NCBI GenBank assembly: GCA_029379385.1
Contig: CM055605.1
Location: 12,063,001 to 12,127,000, forward strand
Direction of reading: 5' to 3'
DNA from: Quillaja saponaria
Taxonomy: Eukaryota; Streptophyta; Magnoliopsida; Fabales; Quillajaceae
DNA length: 64,000 nucleotides
Shown here: piece after piece, positions 1 to 10,873 of the stretch
Numbering within the stretch: position 1 is the first letter of the stretch
How the letters are laid out: each line of letters starts with the position of its first letter
Translations under genes and position numbers: made by a program
Notes under the pieces: model-generated
What the model saw: only the letters and a program-made list of their open reading frames with translations
Database searches by the model: none
Told to the model about the DNA's origin: nothing

Positions 1-179
1 TAATATTTTAAAAATTTCTCTTGGGATTTATCTATTCTTTATCACTTTATTACTTGAAGACGATATATGCGCTTGCGTTAGTAAAATCTGTGTCAACTGC
101 TTCATCAGCTAATAGTTTAGCATTCTACTTTAGCTAAGCATCTATTAGTAACCAAGGGGCAGAGATTTGCCTCTTCTTT

Positions 180-1180
180 TTTGTTGCTCTCTTCATCTAA
201 GCTTTCATCACTATCACTCCAAGTGGCAATCTTAACTTTTGTTTTCTTGTGATATTGACAAATTTTTTTTTTTCTTTGGACACTCATTTTTCATGTGTCA
301 AGTTTGCTTACATTTGAAATAGACAAATCCTTCTTTCTTCTCAAGTTTTGGATCACTTTATTCAATTTTGTCTTTCTCTATTTTGAAGGGAGATTTTCTT
401 GATAACCATTTTTAGAAATCTTTTGAATTTCCTAGTGATCAGAGCTATATACTTATCTTCCTTAGAGGATTCACAGCTTGATTAACATTCTTTTCTTGAA
501 GCCGATTTGAAAGCAACAACTTTTTCTCTTTAGGTTTTGCACTAGTTTCATTTACATGCTTTTCTTGCATCTTATGAGTAACCAAAGACCCAAGTAGTTC
601 ATTAAGAGTGAGAACTTACAAATTCTTAACTTTTTCAATAGCTGTCTTTTTAACCTTCTAGCTTCTAAGTAAATAGCCAAGAATCTTTACCACCATCTTT
701 TTGTGATATTTGTGATATTTGTGAAACTTGAAAATATTTTTGATATGGATTTATCATATTTCATTTTAAATCCTTCATAATTATGTACAAGTATGTTGAT
801 CTTTGATTTCTTTACTTGTGTTTTGCCCTTATGAGTGACACATAGTTTTTTTCATATGTCAAAATTAGATTCACACCCAAATCATCTATTGAATTCTTTA
901 AAGTATAAAACATAGTATAATAAATTCATGGCTTTCACATTTGTTTTTGTTCTAGACTTGTCATTGTTATCCCATTTGCTCATTTCCTTAAGAATGGTGG
1001 TTACAGTGAGTCTGGGATATGATCTTATTGAAAAGAATCCCAAATGTCATAATCAATGGCTTAGACAAATACACTTATTTTGATTTTTCAATAGCCAAAG
1101 TTCTAACCACTAAATAAAAGAGGTTTAGTAGAAGACTGCCTCTCACTAAGAAACACATTGTTGTAAAATGTATAGTCAAT
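180..1180 (-). pseudogene. Decayed Ty1/copia gag relic
   Basis: Read on the minus strand, this stretch gives scattered gag-like peptides interrupted by stops and frameshifts. Around 780-870 it reads CVTHKGKTQVKKSK, then NYEGFKMKYDKSISK, as in the UBN2-type gag of plant copia elements. Near 300-330 a zinc-knuckle relic reads YFKCKQT, a stop, then HMKNECP: the first cysteine and the glycine are lost but the rest of C-x2-C-x4-H-x4-C remains. A primer-binding-site relic follows at 1186-1197. The element therefore runs right to left, and its pol lies outside the window or is deleted. No intact ORF remains. Confidence 0.6.
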
Positions 1181-1185
1181 AACCT

Positions 1186-1197
1186 ATTCTGATATCA
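1186..1197 (-). other. Degenerate tRNA-Met primer-binding site (copia relic)
   Basis: On the minus strand it reads TGATATCAGAAT, close to the initiator-tRNA primer site TGGTATCAGAGC (9 of 12 positions). It lies two bases after a CA-ending sequence (TGTTCAG from 1200 on the plus strand), the expected end of an LTR, and directly upstream of the gag relic. Confidence 0.45.
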
Positions 1198-1199
1198 GA

Positions 1200-3650
1200 T
1201 GTTCAGTTGAAATGGAAAAATAAAGGAGGTAAATAGTTTGAAAACTGATTTAAACAACTTTTCACAAATAAACGCCATAGTTAGAAATTTAAAGCTCCAG
1301 CATAATTAAAAGCAAGTAAAGCGAAAAAGAATTTATAGTGGTTCATCTGATAACCCATATTACGCCCACTTCCCTAAGAAAAGCAATTGAGATTCCACTA
1401 GGTCACACTGACAAACTGAATTATAAGGTTTAACTCCTTGTACAAACACTGGTTTTACAAGGTCAACCAAAAACCACTCCCAGGCAGGTCTTACAGACTT
1501 TAAACTTTTGAGTATAGAAATTTGAAATGATATTACAGACTTTAAACCACTCTCGCTATCTACTCTAAACTTGAAGGAATAACAATTTACCAAAAAAATG
1601 ATATTAAAATGCACAAAACTTTTGAGTTACTGAGTTTTACATAAATATGAAAGTTCTATCTCAATACAAGGATTTGATTCAATTTAGAATAGAAAATAAA
1701 TAGTAAACTCGATTTCAGAATGTGAAAAAGATGAATGATTTTCTTAAAGGTTCAAGTATAGAAATTTTGTAATTTGAATTTGAAAAGAATTCTCTTACTT
1801 GATGAATGAAATACTTCATTCTCATTTGATATTGTTAGTTGTCATCAGTGGTACTAGAGGCTTTTATATCTGAACAGTCAAAGATCTCGTTGTCATTGTA
1901 GATGATCAAAGAGGACACATGTTGGCATCAACAAGTTCATAACATGAGTGGGATACATTCTTTCTTATATGCAAAGGATTGTACACAGCCTTGTGTACTA
2001 ATATGCTAGGCAAGTATAGAACATTTGTCTTTATATGCATAGCAGAGCATAAAGAATAAAGGCTTAAAAAATCATCAGTGGTACTAATATGCATAGAACA
2101 TTTGTCTTCATATGATAGAATAGATCTGAAGGATCTGTTATTAGAACAACTCTGAAAGTTCTGTTGTTAGAACTGCTTTAACAAATCAGTTGTTTTGACT
2201 TCAGCTCTCAAGTTTTCAGCCTTTAGGAGAATTCAGCTTTTTGTGTCTTCAGCTTCTAGTTATCAATATTTAAAATAAATTAAACGATGCATTTTGGTTT
2301 ATTCAGTGCAGCTTTTGTCTTGATAAGCAATTGTTCGTCTAATAAAATGGTGCTTTTGAAACTAACAGATCTTGAAGTTTCAACTCTTTTAAATAATAGC
2401 TCTTGACTAGAGGAGCAGTTGTTCGTTTAATGAAATAATACGATGGGAACAAATAACTTTTTGAAGTTTCAATTTTTTAGAAAATAACTCTTATATCTTC
2501 ATCTTTTATAACTTCGACTCTTCAATTTACAGCTTTTTCATATTTGGCTCTTCTAATTTTAGTTCTTGACAACTGCTTGTTCAATTTTGATGAAATGATG
2601 TGTTTAATCATTATGTTAGAAATATGTTCAGCTCTTTAGAGACTAACTGAATATGATCTCAAATATAAATAGTTGATTGAGATGCATATGTTCAGCTCTT
2701 CAGAGACTAACTAAATGTGATCTTTAATATAAATAACTAATTGAGATGAGCACATATTTGAACAGCTCCAGAGTGTCATCTATCAAGTATACATACAGTC
2801 CAAACATAATGTAAAAATTAATTTGTAATTAATCAAAATTTAGGACAAAATTCAAATTAAATTGAATATTTCAGATTAGCTTTTATTTTAATTCAATAGA
2901 ACAATGATTTATTCTTGGCTTTGCCAATTCTATATTGTGTATGTACAAATATTGGCAAGTCAATGGAATGATAAGGAAGGACTTAAGAGCTAAATTTAAA
3001 TAGATAAGTCTTAGACAACACTTAGCTGGAAAGCACAAGTCAGCATCACATTGAAGATCATATGTTGTAGTCAGTATTGATCAAACCGCTAAATGATTTT
3101 CAATTATGAAGTCATAATCAAACAAGATATCTCAAGAGTTCAAACAACTGAAATCACTCTTTGTATAAACCAACTACTGAAATTAAGCCAATGCATTGAT
3201 TGCTAACTTTTTACAAAAGTAAAACACAATGTTTTACAATATTAGTTGATATGAAAGATCTACTAAAAGCTTAAATGCCAAGAAGCAGTTGAAGCACAAT
3301 TAATAGATAAAAATGAGTCAATACATTATCTATTAAGATCATTGAAATGCCGACTCGTCAATTGAAGTGAAATGCACTGTCAAATGAAAAGCTATCTTAT
3401 AGATTTGATCAATTCAATAAGCTTGGAGATTGAGAAGATATAAAACACATTATATTGATTAGCATCTATTAGAATTGTTTTATCACATACTCAACAAGTA
3501 GAAATCAACATTATATTGATTAGCATCTATCTGAGCGTTAACCTTCAAATCATCACCATCATTATCAAACAAAGAGCCAAACTTTCATATTCTCGCTCTA
3601 TTTTAAACTAATCCAAAGCAGATAAATATTTTGAGACTGAGGATAAATCT
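1200..3650 (-). repeat. Probable degenerate copia LTR and flanking non-coding DNA
   Basis: The sequence to the right of the primer-site relic should be the 5' LTR of the copia relic, but I could not find its outer end. It contains no convincing gene. It includes a two-unit tandem repeat at about 2630-2757. Short ORFs here (for example 1360-1614 and 1906-2094 minus) have no recognisable motif. Confidence 0.3.
2630..2757. repeat. Two-copy tandem repeat, about 63-bp unit
   Basis: Two adjacent units both begin TATGTTCAGCTCTT, continue with AGAGACTAACT and end near ATTGAGATG, with scattered mismatches. This is a direct tandem duplication within the presumed LTR relic. Confidence 0.7.
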
Positions 3651-3706
3651 ATACTAACCAAATACTTTCTTGAAGGAAAAAGACAAGTTGTTTAATTAGT
3701 TTGTAA

Positions 3707-3735
3707 GGGTAATGTTCTCCCTATAACTAATCAGA
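3707..3735. repeat. Single minisatellite unit left of the solo LTR
   Basis: A 29-bp unit with core TTCTCCCTATAACTAATCA matches the units at 7083-7228 on the far side of the solo LTR. The LTR therefore landed inside one minisatellite array. Confidence 0.6.
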
Positions 3736-4988
3736 TGTCATATCACACCTTGCACGGAGGCATGGCTAGCAAAAGAAATGGATAACCAAACCTCTGTATC
3801 TCTGACTCTAAATCAAGAGATGCATATGACCATTGACCAAGTTAGAAATTAAAAGAAAAGTTTTATAAAACCAAAACGATATGCAAAGACTCATGTAAGA
3901 TGCATAGTGATTTAATTAAAAATTTCGGCAGAGGTTCACTGCAATATGGAACATGTCCAATAATACAAACATAATATACCTTGTTAGATACAATCAGTCC
4001 ACAACAACAATGATAACCACAAGAAGTCCACTCCATTTTATACCATTAACAATAACAAACTCAACTATTACATAAATCAAAATCCGAGTCTTAAGCCCTA
4101 ATGTGACTGCAAATCTTCTTCCCTTGGCTTCAAGTAGGTAATCTCATATATATATAGCTTACAACAACACAATTAGTAAGTTAAGTATCCATCGTTGATA
4201 TCTGCTGAGATCCTGATACTAAAAAAAAACATGAAAAAACGAAAGGTAGGTTATAAAGACTCAATAAGTGAAAAACATACCCAAAGGGTAGTAGCAATAT
4301 TCAACACATAAGTAAAATATATAGATCAAATAATCTAATATTAACATTAATTATAAAACAATTTTGTTTAACACATACATAGATGTAAGAAAAATATAAA
4401 ATCAAACCAATATAATTCACACAAAAGATAAGGTACAAACAATTCAATCAAAGCATCCAAAAGGGCTAACCGGATTTACTTAGCACCCACACACCAAATA
4501 CATAACTTCCTTGGGGCTTTTTGCTCCCGCACACCAAAAAAATATTGTTCTCACATAACCTCCCTGGGGCTGAGTTACTCAAATCTTTTTGTTCAAGTAT
4601 CAAATAATCAAATCATATTATCCTAGGTGCACTTGGATTCTATGTCATATAAAAAAAATATAGTTACATTGGCCCTTATCAAACACAATACAATCAAAAT
4701 GAGAATGTCAACACTATAACATTTTATCAATTAATTCAATTAAAGTACTAAGTATTCACATTTGAGAACTATATTAACATATTCACAAATATACACTGAA
4801 ACAATTACTCACAACACACTAGAAACCAAAGAGTAACATTTTCCACTCACAAAGTTTACGGATTTGGCATGTCGTTCCTTCTTGAACTCAAATGTGGCAG
4901 TGGATCAACCACATGTTCCAGAACTGAAAGTCATAATTTCAAGTATTACTTAGTGTATAAATCTTATGGTTAATCCTCTAATTTCTCA

Positions 4989-5009
4989 ATATATATATAT
5001 ATATATATA
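4989..5009. repeat. (AT)n microsatellite
   Basis: About ten AT dinucleotides within the reversed solo LTR. Confidence 0.9.
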
Positions 5010-5359
5010 GATATGAATCAATTTCCTAGCATTTACTAAAATTAACTTCTCTTAGACATTTTTCAAATACATTAAAGGCATAATTCATTCCATTTCATGT
5101 ATGTGTATGTAGATACCAAGAAATCAACATTAATTCATAGTTTCAACATTTACCATATCCTAACATCAAATTCAAATTAATGTTAGTTATTTCAAATCAT
5201 TCAAAAGCTTAAATGCTAAAACTTTTGTGTCAATACAACCAATTTCCAAAGTTTTCCTCTTCCATTGACACTATTTTCATCACTTCCAATCCTTAATTCA
5301 TCCTCTAAACTTCCTTATATCCAAATCATTAAATAATACAACAAGTATAGAAATTAACA

Positions 5360-6200
5360 GATGGCTATTGTGCCGGTCAATCTTGGCTACCGAGGCAAAG
5401 GCTTCCTCGTAATCTTGTTCCCCAGATAACAGACCCAGGGGAACCCTTTTTCAATCAACAAAATTATAAATAGGGGAGAGAAAAAGGTTGTTAAGGGAGT
5501 TTCCATTGGTTTAGGTTGCGTCAACGCCTTGTTCAAGAATCAACTGTAGCTATTCCTAGCATCATAGGTGTTGTTGCGTCTTAAGAGCAAATACTGTTTC
5601 AGTGATTGATTTCTTGTCTTAGTGGCTCTTCCTCTTTTCTATTTCTAGGTTGGTTTTTTTCTAAGTGTTAAAACGATAGATTTTGAATTTGCTAATGAAT
5701 TAGATCTGCACAAGCAACTCGACCAATCATATTTCTTTCAACTACCCCGTCCTCTTTTCTTTAGAAGGTAAAAGATTCTATCAAGCGTGGGAAACAATGC
5801 AAGAAGTGTCTGATATACCTTCTTTAGGCACTGGTGTCTTCTTATTTAAAAGAAACTGAAAGAACTAGTAAGTAGCACTTTCATCTTCTTTTAGAAGAAG
5901 AGAAAAAGCACACGAAGCGGTAGTCAACTGCAAACTCAACTATCTCTTCATGTTTTTCATGGAGTAGATTCTTCATTTACGTCTGGAGAACGCCAAACTC
6001 AAGAACGCCTGCCATCCAATTCATGACGCATTGGAAGCTTTGCGCCCCTTATAGCCGTTAAACTCAGCTATTCGATATTCTTATGCGTAGTACTTTGTTA
6101 GACAACCATGCTTTTGATTATCAATTTTTATTTTTTTTGGAATGAACCCCAGAAGGGAATTTTACTCTACTTCCCTCAATCTTCACTTTACTAAAAAAAG
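5360..6200. other. Inserted block resembling plant mitochondrial DNA
   Basis: This block interrupts the solo LTR. It has visibly higher GC than the surroundings and a texture typical of plant mitochondrial intergenic DNA, such as AAGCACACGAAGCGGTAGTC and GCCCCTTATAGCCGTTAAAC. No ORF is recognised. The origin is inferred from base composition and style, not from an alignment. The right edge is uncertain and may reach 6350. Confidence 0.4.
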
Positions 6201-7082
6201 TCAAGGATAAGCTTGCATTCTAGAAGTGGTGGAAAAGCATGTTAATAATCATCGAAGGCCCTTAGAAAGCAATCCACAAGAGGGTTCGTTTAACTTAAAG
6301 GAAACCACAAGTAATTCACTTGAACTAAGAAATTAAACTACATCAACCAAGCTAAGGGCTTACGGTAAGAAGATGAGCTGCTGAACTTGGTTTTTCCTTG
6401 TTGTCGTGTTTCACTAACCTAAAAACTACCTTTCAATTCACTTCTATTAACTGGACATGAGAAAGGAAAGAAGCCACTTAGTTGTAGCCCCAAAATAGGG
6501 GATGACTGCTACTAGTTTTCAAGGCAAGGGCTCACAATTGATAGGGGAAGAAGGCTCTTGGTTACCATGGCTAGTAAGGAGATTGTAAGTAAGGAGGACT
6601 TGACTGCAACCCCAACCCAAGACCTCCAAGCATTGCTGCTGTAACTCCAAAATAAGGTAATTTCCTTGTTAATGACTACCACCAAAAAACAGAGCTATTG
6701 ATGCTCTTGGCTAGAAGGAAAAGAACGATAAGGCTTACCAACTCATGCACAACCAAGGAAGGGATGGATACTTACAGCTACAAGGCTGGAATTCACATGG
6801 TAAAACAGGGGAGGAAGGACTAGAAGGATTGAGAAAAACAAGGGAATAATGAAAGAGTAAATCGGCTAAAAGAAAAAAAAGGAAATAAAGAGGAAAAAGA
6901 AAAAAAAGTCAAAGTCAAAGTTTTAAAATTGTGGTGTAAATTAATTCATGGTTTATATATCTATATACTTATATATAAGTGTTTATTTACTTTAGTTTAC
7001 TTTGTTAAAATTTTATTTCTCTTATAATAACAAATTACATACAACAGTTCTAAAATGTACACTAAGATATCGAGTTATAATA

Positions 7083-7228
7083 GGTCAGTATTCTCCTTAG
7101 AACTGAATAGAGGGAAGTAGTATCCTTGAAATTGTCAAGATAGCTTTGATCTCCCTAGAACTAATCAAAGGGCAGTAGTCTCCCTGTAATTGACCAAAAG
7201 GCAGTGATTCCCCCACAATTGACCAAAG
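7083..7228. repeat. Minisatellite, about five 29-bp units
   Basis: Roughly 29-bp units start near 7083, 7113, 7144, 7171 and 7200. The consensus is close to GGCAGTAGTCTCCCT, then a variable A/T-rich middle, then AACTAATCAAAG or AATTGACCAAAG. Units differ by several substitutions, so the array is old. One more unit lies at 3707-3735 across the solo LTR. Confidence 0.65.
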
Positions 7229-8264
7229 GGTTGCTAATTCACTAAGTTAAAAATATCAATTGTTAGTGAAATTTTCAAATGTTATCTTGAGGAGTAAAGT
7301 ATCTAGGGTTATCTAGTTAATCATTATAAAAAATTTAAATCTCTGTTGCACTTTATGATTTCCACTGCACTTTAAGTTTATCAAACTCTTTAAAAGCAAA
7401 ACAATTTTAAACGGTAAAACTACTCAATCTCCCTTTTAATTTGTCTAACTAGGCCAACAAACTAAAATCTTGAGTTCGACTTCATGATCAAAACTGTTTA
7501 AAATCTCGAAGTGTTCTTGAATTGCATCTTTTAGAGATAAATGAATGTGGTGTATTATTTTTTTCTCAATCTTAATATTTATAGGATTTTAGTTATCATT
7601 ATTTTTTTTTATGTATAATAATAAATAAATTGAATCAATCACTGAGTTTAGATCTAATCACTTTGGCTGTGAATTTTTTCCTGATCATTCATAAGAATTG
7701 TCCTCCATAGATATAATGAACTGATATATATAAACTGAGTGGAAATAAATGACCAATTCGAATCTCTATGTCTGATAAATATTCTTATTATTTCTTTGTT
7801 ATTATAAATTAAAAATAATTCCTGATTGTACATTTGAATTTTATTAAATAATTCTTCTAATTTCTTCTTACTTTCATTTCTAACAAGTCTTTTCTTTCAT
7901 TCCTTGTTGTTCATTTGAAAGTGTTGTTTTCAAAATGCTAGATAATGAAGAAAAAGGTAATGCTTTTAAATTAGAATTCCTTTTTCTTTTTCTTTTTCTT
8001 TTTTGGGTAAGAATTAGAATTCCTATTTTAATTGTGGATGTATGCAACTCCAAACCATCTTGTCCAAAATCTAATAATTCTATTGCAAAGATTGCTACCG
8101 AAAATTTAAAAAAAAAAAAAAAAACAATTATGACCATAAATTTTTTAGTTACAAATTATGATAGGAATTTCAGCTTTAATTCAAGTTTGAAACTGCTACA
8201 TAGATGGTCATCCATGAGACCACAACACCATTTGATCAAATATCATATTAGAAGTTTTTTTTAT

Positions 8265-10009
8265 AGGAGCCCTTATCGCCACAGCTAATTTATTTAGGGC
8301 TATAGCTTATTAATTGGCATGTGTTTCTTTTTTCATAAGACACTCCAATTTACTTTGTGACTTATCTTCTTCAATATTTATTATTGCTCTTTGCTATATC
8401 TAATTTTTATTAGGTTTTTTGTTTTTACTAGGTTATTTTTCCTACACTCTTCATCTTCTTTTATTTATACGTATAATTGTATCTTGCCAATCAAAAAATT
8501 TCTTTTCATAAAACTCTTCAATCAGGTATTTCACCTTTATTATTTCTCTTTTCTAGTTTGATTTTTATTAGGCTTTTTAATTTTTTTACTGGACTATTTT
8601 TCCTAAACTCTTCAACATTTTTTGTATTTTTTTTCAACTCACCTTAAAAATCTAATATATTTCCTAGCAAAAAAAAAAAAACAAAAACAAAAACAAAAAC
8701 AAAAAAGGAGTCTATTGTATATTTTTTATTTTCTTTTTACTCCATACAATTTTTTCTCTCTACATATTTTTGTAAATTATATTTTTAGATTAAAAAAAAA
8801 ACTTTATTTTTTTGTTAAAATAAATATTTATGTGCTCTTTTTTCTTAGAATAACTAATGTTGTATATAATATTTTTTTTAATATTGATTTTAAGTTTTTC
8901 TTATTAAGATTGTATATTCTAATAATAAAATCAAATTCGCCAAAAAATTTTTAATTAATTCAAATAATATTTAGTGAAAAATATAGAGGGAAAAGGGATC
9001 ATAGAATATAATTCTTGAAATTCTTGACATTATTGTGAAAATTGATTTTGCAATAGTTGTAATTATTTTCTAAATTTCAACTCAAATTCATTCAATAGAT
9101 TTCATAATTTTATTTAACAAAAAAGATTGACAAAACTTCATAAAGTAATTTCCACCGTACTTTGGCTCAAAAGTAAAATGGACGAGAACATAAAATTGTG
9201 CTATTAACATTCTAAATTTTAAAATACCATCACAAAATAGCATTACAAAATTATTATATTTACATATGTAAATAAGGGAGATATCTTTTTGTCCATCTGT
9301 AGTTTAAATGATTTCATTTTTCACAATGACAAATAACCAACGAATGGTTTTTCTCACTAGTATTTGTCTTAGCTACGATAAGAAAAAAGAACATCTAAAT
9401 ATTTTATTTTAACAAAAAATAAAGTTTTTTTTTCCAACTTAAAAATATAATTTACGAGAAAAATGTAAAGAGAAAAAATTGTAAGGAGTAAAAAGAAAAT
9501 AATTGAAAAATATATATTAGACTTTTTTTTTTCTTGGTTAGGAAATATATTAGTTTTTTATTTTTTATTTTTGGTTAAAATATATTAGACTTTTAAGGTG
9601 AATTGAAAACAAATACCAAAAAAGTTGAAGAGTTTAGGAAAAGTAGTTCAGTAAAAAAAAATAAAAAATTAAAAGCCCTAATAAAAATCAAACTTGAAAA
9701 GAGAAATAATAAAATGTGAAATATATAACTGAAGAGTTTTACAAGAATAAGATTTCTGATAAGCAAATAAGAAGTATACGTACAAATCAAATAAGTTGAA
9801 GAGTATAGGAAAAATAATCTAGTAAAAACTAAAAAGCCTAATAAAAATTATACATAGGAAAGAGAAGTAATAAATATTAAACAAGATAAATCAAATAACG
9901 TAAATAAGGGTGCTTTAGAAAAACAGAAACTCATGCCAATCAATAGGCTATGGCCATAAAAAAATTAGTTATGGCCCTAAAAAAACTAGTTGTGGCAATA
10001 AGCGCTCCT
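8265..10009. mobile_element. Non-autonomous TIR (foldback, MULE-like) element
   Basis: The ends are long inverted repeats. The left end starts AGGAGCCCTTATCGCCAC and the right end, reverse complemented, starts AGGAGCGCTTATTGCCAC. Similarity continues inward for about 400 bp per arm (8265-8670 against 9590-10009). The flanks are T-rich and partly match, consistent with a worn 9-bp target duplication. Block B has the uninterrupted site at about 16590-16600. The roughly 900-bp centre is AT-rich with no transposase. Long arms and a TSD of about 9 bp favour Mutator-like, but hAT cannot be excluded. The A/T-rich ORFs here (for example 8622-8954) are not genes. Confidence 0.75.
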
Positions 10010-10873
10010 TTTTTTGGGTCAATTTTGTCTCGTATATTTTACAAGATTTGTAATGAATTTTTTTAGTCTAACTGTTAATATTTTAGACATAAAAAACTGA
10101 TATGAATAAAAATATAAAATCTGTTGCCATAAATGAATTTAGTTGCTAAAAAAGAAGATAAAATTACATATATTTTTCTTAATGTATCTTTGTTTGTCAA
10201 TCTCATTCAAAAATTACCTTTATGGTTTTATTCGCTAACTTTTTTCTCAGTGCTCCTTACTCACTTCGATTCTCTAAAAAAATCAAAAATATTATCAATT
10301 CGGTTAAATTTTTTTTCTTAATTATAAATCAATGAGAAAATAAAAGTAATTAAGTCTATTCCATCAATTTTTAAAAATGTCTAAATCATGACCACAATTT
10401 TTCATTATATAATTTATAGAGAAATAGGGTGATCAAAAATATGAGTGGGGAGGATGCAAGAGAGAATGAATGGGAGATGAGTGAGAAAGTGATTTTTTTG
10501 CAAACTCCAAAAATGTGACGAAAAATACATAAACATTTTTCTTTTAAAATGTAAAAGATGTTAAACTGAGAGAAGATATGTTATAAATGCTTTGAAACAT
10601 GTGATAAAATTAAAGAAAAGTAGTTTTAAAATAAAATTGATCGAAAAATACTGAAAAATATGACAACACTTTTAGGCATAGTATATGATGTCATACGAAC
10701 TTATTCCATTTTATAGAAAAAAGAGAAAATTCCAACAACAGTTTGAAACAATTTCACTACCTTATATATCTCATACTGAAAATGCTTTTATTGATCTTGA
10801 GTTTTGAAATGCTTTTATCAATCTGTGATATCCCATTCGCAAACAAAAACATACTTCTTCTCTTTTGTCAACC
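10010..10873. other. GH3 3' flank, no gene
   Basis: AT-rich sequence downstream of the GH3 stop codon. It probably includes the 3' UTR nearest 10873. It is shared with block B (about 16600-17910), which shows it was duplicated with the gene. Confidence 0.6.

Larger units (their letters stand above)
3736..7082 (-). mobile_element. Solo LTR of a chromovirus family, reversed, with secondary insertion
   Basis: The reverse complement aligns along most of its length with the solo LTR at 18080-20682. Shared blocks include the ATTTCATGTATGT region near 5090, the GGGCCAATG-type motif near 4670 and the AAAGTCAAAGTC block near 6907. The outer ends correspond to TGTTATAAC (here TATTATAAC, ending at 7082) and TGACA (at 3736). 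No coding domain is present, so it is a solo LTR and not a full element. A clear 5-bp target duplication is not visible. About 5.36-6.3 kb has no counterpart in the other LTR copies and is listed separately. Confidence 0.7.

Noticed and set aside
7935..8954. Phe/Leu/Lys-rich ORFs near the TIR element
   Set aside because: They are translations of homopolymer-rich and (TTTTTC)n-type DNA with no family motif.
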